64,000 nt of DNA, from the NCBI RefSeq assembly GCF_020379485.1, contig NW_026014861.1:186001-250000 (forward strand), read 5' to 3'. How positions within the stretch are numbered: position 1 is the stretch's first letter; each line of letters starts with the position of its first letter. Of the stretch, positions 1 to 10,721 are shown piece by piece. The position numbers and the translations under genes are program-made. The stretch is from Brassica napus. Taxonomy: Eukaryota > Streptophyta > Magnoliopsida > Brassicales > Brassicaceae. The notes under the pieces are model-generated. The model did not search any database. It was given only the letters and a program-made list of their open reading frames with translations, and was not told where the DNA came from.

Positions 1-4
1 TTTG

Positions 5-506
5 TAAACACTTTTGTGTTTTAGAGTGTGTTTAATAATAACAAGAGAAGATTAGAGTAAAGATTAGAGAGAATAGAGAGATTCTAGAGAGAGAGAGACT
101 CAAAACCCTATTAATTGATTTAATGATTCAGATACAAGATATATATGAAGAGATAAGGCTGATAAAGTGTATTTCGAAATCCATAAGCATGTGGAGTCAA
201 TGGACAGGCTGGAACTCCTTTTGAAATGCTTGGCTGTGTTTCCTCACATGCTTGCTATAGTAATAAAGCATTTTCCCCTTTCCAGCTCAAGACAGCCTGT
301 CCATGTGCTCCTTATCCTCTCCAAATACCCTTGGACGTTTTTACTCTCCAAATGGATGTAAGGTAACTTCCCAAGCTCTAACTTAGTTACCTTTATCCAG
401 AAATGGTGAAACTCCAAAGTTACTGTGGTAAAAACTCCAAAGTTACTGTCTCACTTCATTCATCCCCAAAGCTTCATCTCTTCACTTCTTGGTCTTCATC
501 TCAACA
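5..506 (-). repeat. Element A 3' LTR
   Basis: Read on the minus strand it starts TGTTGAGATGAAG and ends CACAAAAGTGTTTA, so its termini are TG...TA. The TATA-like stretch is at 139-146. It differs from the other copy at about five positions by eye. Confidence 0.95.
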
Positions 507-616
507 CTCCCCCTCAAGCTTGACAATGTAGAACAAGTCAAGCTTGGAAACCATGAAGACCTCCCTCATTAAAAACCTCACCAAAGAAAACCCAATGGGA
601 TAAAACCTTGATGAGG
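507..616 (-). promoter_or_regulatory. Element A two-hairpin module and purine tract
   Basis: On the minus strand, hairpin SL1 (576-616) has arms CCTCATCAAGG and CTTTGGTGAGG with G-U wobbles. Hairpin SL2 (516-545) has arms AAGCTTGAC and GTCAAGCTT. The purine tract GAGGGGGAG abuts the LTR at 507. In the family the purine tract primes plus-strand DNA; the role of the hairpins is unknown. Confidence 0.85.
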
Positions 617-648
617 GAAAAAGAGTGGAGACTCCATGGTTAAGGGGC

Positions 649-3600
649 TCAGCTCCTAGGAGTAAGATCAATGAGTCCAAGTCTTGATAGTATGGACTCC
701 ATTGTCTTTAATCTCGCTGCTTTAGTAAACACATCTGCAAGCTGATCTTCACTTCTTGTATAACATGGCAATATCACTCCAAGTATAATCATCTGCCTCA
801 CCTTGTGGCAATCAACTTCTATATGCTTCGTCCTCTCATGAAAGACTGAGTTAGAAGCAATGTGGATAGCTGCTTGATTGTCACAATGCATTGTCATAGG
901 AGTACTCTGCTCAATCTCCAAATGCTTCAAGATCCCCTTGATCCACACCAACTCGTTTGTCAGCTTCAACATGGCTCTATACTCAGCTTCAGCACTTGAA
1001 CAGGAGATAACCTTCTGCTTCTTACTCTTCCAAGTGACCAAGTTCCCTCCAATGAATGTACAATACCCAGTAGTTGATCTCCTGTCCACTCTATCTCCTG
1101 CCCAATCAGCATCACAATATCCAACCACTTCTGTACTGCCATTACAACCCATCCAAACTCCTTGACCAGACGTGCCACTCAAATACCTCAGTATCCTATC
1201 AACCATCTTCCAATGATGGACCTTTGGCGCCTGCATATGTTGACTCACTTGATTCACCGCAAAGCATATATCTGGCCTAGTGATGGTCAAGTAGATCAGC
1301 TTGCCAACCATCTTCCTGTATAGCTTAGGATCCTCAAACAGCTGCTTCTCTTCAACCTCCCCCTCACGCAGAACCTTATATCCCTCCTCGAGGGGTGTCT
1401 TAGCTATCTTTCCTCCAAGCACATCAGTCTCCTTCAACATATCCATAGTATACTTCCTTTGAGACATAAACAAACCCTCCTTTGATCTGCATATCTCAAT
1501 GCCCAGAAAATACTTCATCTCTCCCAAATCCTTGATGTCAAACACAGATTTGAGAAACTCCTTAGTAGCTTGAATCCCTGCCTTATCACTCCCTGTGATA
1601 ATCAAATCATCCACATACACTAGAATCACAATGATCCCTGAAGGTCCTGTCAAGGTGAAGAGAGTGTGATCTAATTCAGACTTCCTAAAGCCTCTCCCAT
1701 TGAGTGTTGTACTCAGCTTCCTGTACCAAGCTCTAGGTGATTGTTTCAGCCCATATATTGCCTTCTTCAATCTCAAAAAATTCCCTGGCTTTACTAGATG
1801 CTCAAGACCAGGAGGAGGAAGCATGTATACCTCATCTTCTAGCTCACCTTGTAAGAAAGCATTCTTCACATCCATCTGCCACAAATCCCACTCCAAGTTT
1901 GTTGCAATGGACAACACAATCCGAACTGTATGTAGCTTAGCTACTGGTGCAAAGGTATCAATGTAATCCTCTCCATAGGTCTGTGTAAATCCTCTTGCAA
2001 CCAATCTGGTCTTCTTCCTATCAATCTGTCCATTTGCAAGATACTTGATTGTGAAGATCCATCTACTAGATACAGCCCTCTTTCCCTTAGGCAGCTCACT
2101 CTCATACCATGTATCATTTTTTATCATAGCACCTGCTTCAGCTCCCACTGATTCTTTCCATTCCTTGTCTAACATAGCTTCTTCATAAGTCCTTGGTACA
2201 TAACTCTCATCCAGACTAATCATAAAGGCATAATGCTCTTCTGGAAACTCTGCAAAGGAACACACGGCTTGAGAAGGATGCTCCACAGCCTGGGCATTGT
2301 AGTACACTCTCGTGTTTACCCAGTTGGAAGCATCCCTCTTTATCCTTGTGCTCCTCCTCAATGGTTGAACCTGATCCTCAGTATGAACCTCTGCTTGAAC
2401 CTCTGTTTCTGTCTCACTCACCTCCTCTTGATCATGAACCTCTCCTTGCTCATCCACACTGACCTGAGGAAAATTCTCTACTTCTTGTGTCACCACTTGA
2501 TCATGATGACCTGAATCCCCTTGGTGCTGCTCTGGCACTCTTGATTCAGACTCATTTCCCCCCTCATGATCAAGGGGAGTTGTTCTTTCAGGTTCTCTAA
2601 CCTTATCCTGGGACATGTTTACCCCAAGCCTTTCCAATATGTTCCTCAGATTCTCTGCCATGTTTCTTGGTTCTTGAGACAGATCTTCCAAGTCTTCCCA
2701 ATTCTTTTCTTCATAATACCCCTTGGTCTCTATGAACTTAACCTCTCTAGACACCAACACTCTCCTGGTTGCTGGATCATAGCACTTGTACCCCTTCTGA
2801 GTCACTGAGTATCCAATGAGCATTGCTTTAGTGCTCTTTGCCTCCAACTTGTTTCTCTGTTCTCCTGGAACCCAGACATAACATAGACATCCAAAGACAC
2901 GCAGATGATCTATGTATGGCTTGCTCTTGTTCAGCACCTCAAAAGGAGACAGATTCTTCAATACCTTAGTTGGAATCCGATTGATAAGATAGCATGCAGT
3001 CTGAACAGCATCACCCCAAAACCTCTTTGGAACATTAGCATGATACATCATGGATCTAGCCACCTCCATCAGATGCCTATTCTTCCTCTCAGCTACCCCA
3101 TTCTGCTGTGGTGTGTAAGGACAACTGGTCTGATGCACTATCCCATGTTTAGCCAAGTGATTCTTGAAGGCATGACTGGTGTATTCTCCTCCATTATCAG
3201 ACCGTAGTACCTTCACAGTAGCATTGTAATGGTTAGTTACATATGCTTGGAAGTTGACAAAAGCCTCAAACACTCTATCCTTAGATGGCAGCAATGTGAT
3301 CCATGTATACTTAGACTTCTCATCTATGAATGTCACAAAGTACTTCTGGTTTTCTCTGGACATACAAGGGGCTGTCCACACATCAGAATGAACAAGATCA
3401 AAGCAATTTGCATATATGGTCTCTGATGTGGGAAAAACAGTTCTACAATGCTTCCCTAAGATGCAAGCTTCACATTCCAAGTGATTGAATGACATATTAG
3501 GTTTAATCAATTCAATTGCACGAGCATGAGGATGTCCTAATCTAGCATGCCAAGTAATACTGTCACACCTATCAGCAGTACTACTCAAGCATACAGAATC

Positions 3601-4881
3601 AATAGGATTAGAGGTCTTAGCTGTTTGGAGATGATACAACTGATTCCTGCTGTCCCCTCTACCAATAACTCTCCCAGTCTTCAAGTCTTGAAACTCAACC
3701 TCATTTGGCCTGAATACTACTTGACAATCAAGATCAATTGTGGCCTTCTTCACTGATATCAGATTTGAAGTGAACTGAGGCAAATAGAACGCAGGTGAGC
3801 TCTTCTCAAACAGCTTGAGGTTTCCCACGCCTTCTATTGGGATCCTAGCACCATTAGCTATCATGACACTCCCTGTTGCAGCCTTGACTTCACTTATCAG
3901 ACTTCTATCACTGATCATATGATGTGTTGCTCCAGAATCAATGATAATGGGTTTGGATGTGGATGCTAAGGCAGGAGCACCTTGTCTCCGGGTCGTAGCC
4001 AAAGCATACACATACTTGACAAACTCATCCCATTCTTTCTTTGTGATAGGGTCATCTGCTCCTTTGATCTCCTGCTCCTTCATAACCATACTATCCTCCA
4101 CTGAGTTACTCATATAGGCAGAGTAAGAACACTCTCCTCTTACCACTTGTTGAGCCACCTCCTTGATCATCTTCAAGCTCATCTTATCACTTAGATACCC
4201 AGACTCCCTGTCCTTCTTCCAAGTCTTTCCCATCTTAAGCCACACTCTAGAAAGCTTTCTAAGCCTTCCCTTCTTACAGCTTGTACCATCTCTGATCCTG
4301 ATCAGTCTCTTGCTCTTCTCATATACTTTATATGAAGACTGAACAAGCTCACACAACCCATCCACATCTACTCGCTCATCATCTTTGGCTACTTGTATAA
4401 TCAGCTGACCATATGATGAGTTTAAGCTCACTAGAAGGCTCAAGACTACATCTTGCTCCAGCCTTTCTTGAATCACCTCCGGATCTGATGTTCTTGATCT
4501 CAACAAATCCAACTCTCTCCACAAGTATTTCAGCTTGCCCACAAGCTGATGGAGTTCTTCCTTTCCTCTTCTCAGGTCTGTGTTAGCTCTCTTGACTCCA
4601 CAAACCTTCTTCAGATCGGATCTACTCCCATGAGCTGCTTCAATCCCACATCTTGTAGGGTTTTCTTGAACAACTCTATCTACATACCTCAGACTCCACG
4701 CCTGACCTGCTTCTATAGCCATTCTTCTTAAAGGCTTCCCCTTTTTATGACTACTCCACAACACACAGCTCCTCAACACTGCCTTTGCCCATCTTGACCA
4801 ACTTCCACCAGTTTCCTCTTCAAGCTTCAATGGAATACTAGATCTGTGCTTCATCTCCATGACTAGGTTGTTTGTTTCCAT
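649..4881 (-). CDS. gag-pol: Gag-Pol polyprotein of element A (intact, knuckle-less Gag)
   Basis: A single 1410-aa frame that supplies capsid, protease, integrase and RT/RNase H. The frame opens further upstream with non-ATG codons; I place the start at the first ATG (4881), about 140 bp after the primer site. Gag covers about residues 1-300. It keeps the core helix block (LVGKLKYLWRELDLL) but has no C-x2-C-x4-H-x4-C knuckle; a basic stretch near 200-225 (CKKGRLRKLSRVWLKMGK) lies where RNA binding would be expected. The protease DSGA is at about 315. The integrase zinc motif (HARLGHPH...CEACILGKHC), core HSDVWT, RSDNGGEY and AERKNRHLME are all present. The RT YVDD is at about 1089, and the RNase H YCDADWAGD and the C-terminal DQLADVFTKA segment are intact. 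The pol half is nearly identical to that of element E. Confidence 0.93.
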   Translation of the reverse strand: METNNLVMEMKHRSSIPLKLEEETGGSWSRWAKAVLRSCVLWSSHKKGKPLRRMAIEAGQAWSLRYVDRVVQENPTRCGIEAAHGSRSDLKKVCGVKRANTDLRRGKEELHQLVGKLKYLWRELDLLRSRTSDPEVIQERLEQDVVLSLLVSLNSSYGQLIIQVAKDDERVDVDGLCELVQSSYKVYEKSKRLIRIRDGTSCKKGRLRKLSRVWLKMGKTWKKDRESGYLSDKMSLKMIKEVAQQVVRGECSYSAYMSNSVEDSMVMKEQEIKGADDPITKKEWDEFVKYVYALATTRRQGAPALASTSKPIIIDSGATHHMISDRSLISEVKAATGSVMIANGARIPIEGVGNLKLFEKSSPAFYLPQFTSNLISVKKATIDLDCQVVFRPNEVEFQDLKTGRVIGRGDSRNQLYHLQTAKTSNPIDSVCLSSTADRCDSITWHARLGHPHARAIELIKPNMSFNHLECEACILGKHCRTVFPTSETIYANCFDLVHSDVWTAPCMSRENQKYFVTFIDEKSKYTWITLLPSKDRVFEAFVNFQAYVTNHYNATVKVLRSDNGGEYTSHAFKNHLAKHGIVHQTSCPYTPQQNGVAERKNRHLMEVARSMMYHANVPKRFWGDAVQTACYLINRIPTKVLKNLSPFEVLNKSKPYIDHLRVFGCLCYVWVPGEQRNKLEAKSTKAMLIGYSVTQKGYKCYDPATRRVLVSREVKFIETKGYYEEKNWEDLEDLSQEPRNMAENLRNILERLGVNMSQDKVREPERTTPLDHEGGNESESRVPEQHQGDSGHHDQVVTQEVENFPQVSVDEQGEVHDQEEVSETETEVQAEVHTEDQVQPLRRSTRIKRDASNWVNTRVYYNAQAVEHPSQAVCSFAEFPEEHYAFMISLDESYVPRTYEEAMLDKEWKESVGAEAGAMIKNDTWYESELPKGKRAVSSRWIFTIKYLANGQIDRKKTRLVARGFTQTYGEDYIDTFAPVAKLHTVRIVLSIATNLEWDLWQMDVKNAFLQGELEDEVYMLPPPGLEHLVKPGNFLRLKKAIYGLKQSPRAWYRKLSTTLNGRGFRKSELDHTLFTLTGPSGIIVILVYVDDLIITGSDKAGIQATKEFLKSVFDIKDLGEMKYFLGIEICRSKEGLFMSQRKYTMDMLKETDVLGGKIAKTPLEEGYKVLREGEVEEKQLFEDPKLYRKMVGKLIYLTITRPDICFAVNQVSQHMQAPKVHHWKMVDRILRYLSGTSGQGVWMGCNGSTEVVGYCDADWAGDRVDRRSTTGYCTFIGGNLVTWKSKKQKVISCSSAEAEYRAMLKLTNELVWIKGILKHLEIEQSTPMTMHCDNQAAIHIASNSVFHERTKHIEVDCHKVRQMIILGVILPCYTRSEDQLADVFTKAARLKTMESILSRLGLIDLTPRS

Positions 4882-5024
4882 CAGAAAGATCCAAACGAGC
4901 CTAGTGACTGAAGAACATAACCCAGACTCACCAAGAACACTCAAGAACACCAAGAACACTAAGAACACTCAAGAAAGAACCCAGATTTGCGAAAAATAAA
5001 TCACACACTCACCCCCTTTTGAGC

Positions 5025-5042
5025 AACCTTGCTCTGATACCA
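5025..5042 (-). promoter_or_regulatory. Element A primer-binding site (tRNA-iMet)
   Basis: Reads tggtatcagagcaaggtt on the minus strand, directly after the 5' LTR. It has one mismatch (A for C) against every other primer site in the window. Confidence 0.9.
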
Positions 5043-5544
5043 TAAACACTTTTGTGTTTTAGAGTGTGTTTAATAATAATCAGAGAAGATTAGAGTAAAG
5101 ATTAGAGAGAATAGAGAGATTCTAGAGAGAGAGAGACTCAAAACTCTATTAATTGATTTAATGATTCAGATACAAGATATATATGAAGAGATAAGGCTGA
5201 TAAAGTGTATTTCGAAATCCATAAGCATGTAGAGTCAATGGACAGGCTGGAACTCCTTTTGAAATGCTTGGCTGTGTTTCCTCACATGCTTGCTATAGTA
5301 ATAAAGCATTTTCCCCTTTCCAGCTCAAGACAGCCTGTCCATGTGCTCCTTATCCTCTCCAAATACCCTTGGACGTTTTTACACTCCAAATGGATGTAAG
5401 GTAACTTCCCAAGCTCTAACTTAGTTACCTTTATCCAGAAATGGTGAAACTCCAAAGTTACTGTGGTAAAAACTCCAAAGTTACTGTCTCACTTCATTCA
5501 TCCCCAAAGCTTCATCTCTTCACTTCTTGGTCTTCATCTCAACA
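5043..5544 (-). repeat. Element A 5' LTR
   Basis: Same length (502 bp) as the copy at 5-506. It begins right after the primer site and ends at the TSD ctttg (5545-5549). Confidence 0.95.
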
Positions 5545-6050
5545 CTTTGAGTCTAAGAGATTGTTTTAGTGTCAAGAACTGTCTGATTATCATTAATGAA
5601 GAGTTTACAAATATATAGGAGAAGATACAAGGGTTTTCCTAAAGGTAAAGTAAGCAAAGCATGTGAAGTCAAGGAAGAGCTAGGCGCCGGTTTCAAACTA
5701 AGCCAATGGGAGACTCCACATGTGTGGGATGAATGGATAAGGTTGCTTTCCCTTTCCAGCTGCATACAGCCTGTCAAGCCGCGGTCTTATCCTTCTCTCA
5801 ACGGTCTGATCAAGTGCTGGTAACTCTCCATAGTTACCATCACCCTTTTCACAAGTAACCATCCTGAATAGTGAAGAGTATTACCCAAGACTTGTACGGC
5901 CACTCCTCATGTACGGCCTGTACGGATTGTACGGACTAAGCCTCCTCAATCCCTTTCTTCCTAATGCTTCACCACTTCATACTCTCTCCTCACATACATT
6001 ACTTAACACTTCATCTCATGATCTCATCTCAAAGTGATCTCATCTCAACA
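5545..6050 (-). repeat. Element B 3' LTR, remaining part
   Basis: Matches 10111-10616 of the right LTR with two differences by eye. The first 115 bases of this LTR lie left of the window, beyond the A insertion. A CCGTAC/GTACGG cluster is at about 5893-5935. Confidence 0.92.
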
Positions 6051-6158
6051 CTCCCCCTCAAGCTTAGCTTTGTGAAAGTCTAAGCTTGGATAGCCATGAG
6101 ATCTTCCTCATTAAAAACCTCACCAAAGAAAACCCATTGGGACAAAACTTTGGTAAGG
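6051..6158 (-). promoter_or_regulatory. Element B two-hairpin module and purine tract
   Basis: On the minus strand, SL1 (6118-6158) has arms CCTTACCAAAG and CTTTGGTGAGG. SL2 (6060-6087) has arms AAGCTTAG and CTAAGCTT, extended by CTTT/AAAG beyond a one-base bulge. The purine tract abuts the LTR. Confidence 0.85.
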
Positions 6159-6190
6159 GAAAAAGAGTAAAGACCTCATAGCCAAGGGGC

Positions 6191-9100
6191 TTAGCTCCTT
6201 CTCGTGAGATCAATGAGTCCTAGCCGGCTATGAATGGACTCTATTGTCTTCTGTCTTGCTGCCTTTGTGAACACATCTGCTAGCTGATCTTCACTTCTCG
6301 TGTAACATGGTAAGATGACTCCAAGGAGAATCATTTGCCTCACCTTGTGACAATCTACTTCAATGTGCTTGGTTCTCTCATGGAAGACTGAGTTGGTGGC
6401 AATGTGTATAGCAGCCTGGTTGTCACAATGCATGGTCATTGGAGTGGATTGAATAATCTCCAAGTGCTTCAGTATCCCTTTGATCCATACAAGCTCATTA
6501 GTCAGCTTCAGCATGGCTCGGTATTCAGCTTCAGCACTTGAGCATGAGACCACCTTCTGCTTCTTACTCTTCCAAGTTACTAAGTTCCCTCCAATGAATG
6601 TGCAGTAGCCGGTTGTGGACCTTCTATCTGCTCTATCTCCTGCCCAATCTGCATCACAGTAGCCTACAACTTCTGTACTCCCATTACACCCCATCCACAC
6701 TCCTTGATCCGCTGAGCCATTAAGATACATCAAGATCCGGTTCACCATTCCCCAATGATGTTCTTTTGGAACTTGCATATGCTGACTCACCTGGTTCACA
6801 GCAAAACAAATATCAGGACGTGTGATGGTTAGGTATATGAGCTTACCCACTAGCTTTCTATAAAGCTTTGCATCCTTGAATGGTGGACTGTCTTCAATCT
6901 CCCCCTCACGTGGAACCTTGTATCCATCTTCCAAGGGAGTCTTGGTTGTCTTTCCATCAAGCTTACCTGCATCTTTCAACAGATCAAGTGTATACTTTCT
7001 TTGGGATAGAAACAAACCTTCCTTGGATCTACATATCTCAATCCCAAGGAAGTATTTCATCTCTCCCAAGTCTTTAATCTCAAAAACAGATTTAAGAAAG
7101 TCTTTAGTGGCTTGTATCTCTTCTTTATCACTACCTGTTATAATGATGTCATCTACATACACAAGTAGAACGACAATACCTGAAGGTGTGTTGAGTGTAA
7201 AGAGAGTATGATCAAGTTCTGACTTCCTAAAGCCTCTTCCATTCAAAGTTGTGCTCAACTTGTTGTACCATGCCCGTGGTGATTGTTTTAGACCATAGAT
7301 AGCTTTCTTTAGTCTGAGAACATTCCCTTTCTTCACCAAGTGCTCTAGACCAGGAGGAGGTAACATATACACTTCATCTTCTAGTTCTCCTTGTAGGAAT
7401 GCATTCTTTACATCCATTTGCCACAAGCCCCACTCAAGATTCACCGCAAGTGATAGGACAATCCTGATGGTATGTAGCTTAGCAACTGGCGCAAATGTGT
7501 CTATATAATCCTCTCCATATGTTTGAGTGAATCCTCTTGCAACCAAACGAGTCTTCTTTCTATCAATCTGTCCATTTGCTTGGTACTTGATTGTAAAGAT
7601 CCATCTACTAGACACTGCTCTCTTTCCTTTAGGTAACTCACTCTCATACCAAGTGTCATTCTTGATCATTGCATTGGATTCAGCTCTCACTGATTCCCTC
7701 CACTCCTTGTCCTTCATGGCTTCCTCATATGACTTTGGTACATGGCTCTCATCTAAGCTTACCATAAAGGCACAATGTTCTTCTGGATAATGAGCAAAGG
7801 AACACACAGCTTGAGAGGGATGTTCCACAGCCTGGGCATTGTAGTACACTCTCGTGTTTACCCAGTTGGAACTATCCTTTCTCACTCTGGTGCTTCTTCT
7901 CAATGGCTGCACCGCCGGCTCTGGTTCAGGTTCAGTTGTAGTTGCATTAGTTTCCTCCTCTTGATCTTGGCTTGGTACCTCCCTATCTTCATGCATCATA
8001 CTTTGATCATGATCACCTGAGCCTTCTTGATCATGGCTTTCAACATGTACTTCAGCTGGTTCAGGTGTGTTTTCCCCCCCCATGATCTACATTTGATGCC
8101 TCGGTAGGTTGTGTGGTTGTTGTACTGCGTCTCTCCTTCGGATCCTGGGTAGTATGTATCCCAAGCCCCTCTAGAATACTTCTAAGGCTGGCCGCTCTAT
8201 CTGACTCTCTTGTCAACTCTAGCAGCTCATCTTGATTCTTTTCCTCATAGAACCCCTTAGCTTCAATGAACTTTACATCTCTAGAGACTAGAACTCTTCG
8301 AGTAGTAGGATCATAGCACTTGTAACCCTTTTGAGTAGTAGAGTAGCCAACAAACATAGCTCTTGTGCTGGTTGCTTCAAGCTTATTTCTCAACTCTTTT
8401 GGCCTAAGGACAAAGCATAGACATCCAAAGATTCGCATATGCTCCAATGATGGCTTGTACTTGTTCAAGGCTTCAAAAGGAGACTGACCATGTAGAATCT
8501 TAGTTGGGATCCGGTTGATTAGATAACAGGATGTAGCCACAGCATCACTCCAAAACCTCTTAGGAACATTTGCTTGAAACATCATTGACCTTGCCACCTC
8601 CATGAGATGCCTATTCTTTCTCTCAGCCACTCCATTTTGCTGAGGAGTATAAGGACAACTCGTTTGGTGTAGTATCCCATGTTGTGCTAGATGTTGCTTG
8701 AAGGCTTGACCAGTGTATTCCCCACCATTATCTGATCTCAAAATTTTAATCTTGGCATTGTAATGGTTAGTCACATAGTTATGAAAATTCTTAAAAGCTT
8801 CAAGCACCCTATCTTTGGTTTGAATAAGTGTTATCCAGGTGTATTTCGATTTTTCATCTATGAATGTGACAAAGTATTTAAAACTATCCCTAGACAAGCA
8901 AGGAGCAGTCCAAACATCAGAGTGAATTAGATCAAAGCATTTGTCATAGACAGTAGATGAAATGGGAAACACAGTTTTACAATGCTTGCCTAAAATGCAA
9001 GCTTCACAATCCTTATTTTCAAATACCACACCTGGTAACATTAAGTTTAAAGCCCTAACATGGGGATGACCTAGTCTAGCATGCCACAATGCATTTTTAT

Positions 9101-9900
9101 TCATCATAGAAGCAGAAGTAAATGAGCAAAAGTAATCAGAAACAGGAGCTAGTTCTTCAAGTAAATATAAATCTCCCTTGGTAACTCCTTTTCCAATCAA
9201 TTGGCTGCTCTCAATATCCTGAAACTTCACATCATTAGGACTAAATATAACATTGCAATTAAGATCTGTAGTACACTTCTTTACAGATAATAGATTTGAG
9301 GTGAAGTCAGGCATATAAAATGCTTTAGAGTCTTTATCAAACAATTTTAGCTTGCCAATTCCTCTAATTGGGATTTTATCTCCATTTGCAATCATGACAT
9401 GTCCATTTGTAGGTTCAATGTCTCTAATCAAACTAGTATCACTAATCATATGATGAGAAGCTCCTGAATCAACTACCAATGGTTTAAACAGATTGTGTGC
9501 AATATGAGACTGTCCTAGTATGCTAGTAGGTTTATAAGCAATGCTTGAATGATCAGGTTCTCTAGCAATACTACACGGTTCATATGATGCACCAAAGGAG
9601 TAACCAAGAGTACCAAGTGTGTTACCATTCTCCTTTAGCATTTTGATGAGGGAGTCAATGTCTGATCTCCTTAGGTACTCGTTCTCACGGTTGTTCTGAA
9701 GGCTTGGCTGAGGTGTGTAAGTCACCAGGGCCTTGCTATCTCCAGGCTCACGTGTCCCGCCCTCTCCAGCTTGGGGCTTCACTCTGTGTGATGTGTCCCC
9801 ATAAACCCTTACTCCCCACTGCTGTCTTCACCAAACGAGACCACAAAAGGTAGTTACCCCCCTTGAGAGTAACCGGAACCACTGCCTTGTTGCTTTCCAT
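6191..9900 (-). pseudogene. Defective gag-pol of element B
   Basis: The gag start is at ATG 9900. After about 45 codons the frame is broken at about 9770-9774 by a deletion equal to C positions 36442-37196 (755 bp, flanked by ccaa in C). It removes nearly all of Gag including the zinc knuckle. A second lesion is one extra G in a G tract (8 instead of 7) at 8074-8081, in the acidic linker between integrase and RT. It splits the remaining frame into 8061-9782 (protease DSGA, integrase) and 6191-8083 (RT with YVDD, RNase H). No functional Gag can come from this copy. Confidence 0.92.
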
Positions 9901-9977
9901 TTCAGAATCACTCGGATGAAAGCTAAGCGGCTGATGTGTTCTTGAGTGTTCTTAGTATTCAAACCCAGATTATGATG

Positions 9978-9995
9978 AACCTGGCTCTGATACCA
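9978..9995 (-). promoter_or_regulatory. Element B primer-binding site
   Basis: A perfect 18-base tggtatcagagccaggtt on the minus strand, directly after the LTR end CTTATA. Confidence 0.93.
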
Positions 9996-10616
9996 TATAA
10001 GTTTTAGAGAATCTGAGTTTGATATAAGGAAAGAAAGAGATTAGAAAGAGTCTAGAGGTTATTTAGGACGAGTTTAGCTAAGAGTTTAGTGTATGATCAT
10101 GATTGAGAGCCTTTGAGTCTAAGAGATTGTTTTAGTGTCAAGAACTGTCTGATTATCATTAATGAAGAGTTTACAAATATATAGGAGAAGATACAAGGGT
10201 TTTCCTAAAGGTAAAGTAAGCAAAGCATGTGAAGTCAAGGAAGAGCTAGGCGCCGGTTTCAAACTAAGCCAATGGGAGACTCCACATGTGTGGGATGAAT
10301 GGATAAGGTTGCTTTCCCTTTCCAGCTGCATACAGCCTGTCAAGCCGCGGTCTTATCCTTCTCTCAACGGTCTGATCAAGTGCTGGTAACTCTCCATAGT
10401 TACCATCACCCTTTTCAAAAGTAACCATCCTGAATAGTGAAGAGTATTACCCAAGACTTGTACGGCCACTCCTCATGTACGGCCTGTACGGATTGTACGG
10501 ACTAAGCCTCCTCAATCCCTTTCTTCCTAATGCTTCACCACTTCATACTCTCTCCTCACATACATTACTCAACACTTCATCTCATGATCTCATCTCAAAG
10601 TGATCTCATCTCAACA
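9996..10616 (-). repeat. Element B 5' LTR
   Basis: A 621-bp LTR with TG...TA termini (TGTTGAGATGAG...AAAACTTATA in element sense). TATA-like sequence is at 10177-10183. A cluster of four GTACGG hexamers is at 10460-10500. Confidence 0.95.
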
Positions 10617-10721
10617 GAAGTCATTATGAGAAGGAAAGGAAGAGCTAAGCAAGTGATGGGAAAGAGTACGGACAGTACGGCCTATGTACGGACAGGGGCT
10701 TGGCCGTACATCTGAGGAAAC
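10617..10721 (+). repeat. Element D 5' LTR, first part
   Basis: Matches 17133 onward in D's 3' LTR. It is bounded by B on the left and solo LTR K on the right; gaagt (10617-10621) is B's TSD and gaaac (10717-10721) is K's. Confidence 0.93.
10666..10709 (+). promoter_or_regulatory. GTACGG/CCGTAC cluster in D's U3
   Basis: Four GTACGG or CCGTAC hexamers lie within 44 bp of the LTR start region. GTAC is the core recognised by plant SBP/SPL transcription factors; that these factors act here is inference. Confidence 0.5.

Larger units (their letters stand above)
5..5544 (-). mobile_element. Element A: complete copia retrotransposon inserted in the LTR of element B
   Basis: Two 502-bp LTRs flank an internal region with primer-binding site, one open gag-pol frame and purine tract. 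The TSD is ctttg: the right copy is at 5545-5549 and four bases of the left copy (tttg) are at 1-4. The empty site is visible in B's other LTR at 10111-10115. This is the only element here that is structurally whole with an open polyprotein. It belongs to the A/E/N clade by LTR ends and Gag type. Confidence 0.95.
1..10616 (-). mobile_element. Element B: copia retrotransposon, left end off-window, interrupted by A
   Basis: B sequence in the window is 1-4 plus 5545-10616. Its right TSD is gaagt (10617-10621), and the intact site is seen in D's other LTR near 17133. It is the same family as C: the LTR length is 621 bp in both and the proteins are nearly identical. B is defective because of a large gag deletion and a frameshift. 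Confidence 0.93.

Noticed and set aside
4882..4968. N-terminal extension of A's polyprotein (MFLVFLVFLSVL...)
   Set aside because: It has no ATG (the frame opens with GTG). The hydrophobic run comes from the leader sequence, so it is not a signal peptide.
5553..5823. Repeated 74-75-aa frames in B/C LTRs (also 10119-10389, 35823-36093, 45324-45594)
   Set aside because: They recur only because LTRs are repeated. They lie over the TATA/U5 region on both strands and have no family similarity.
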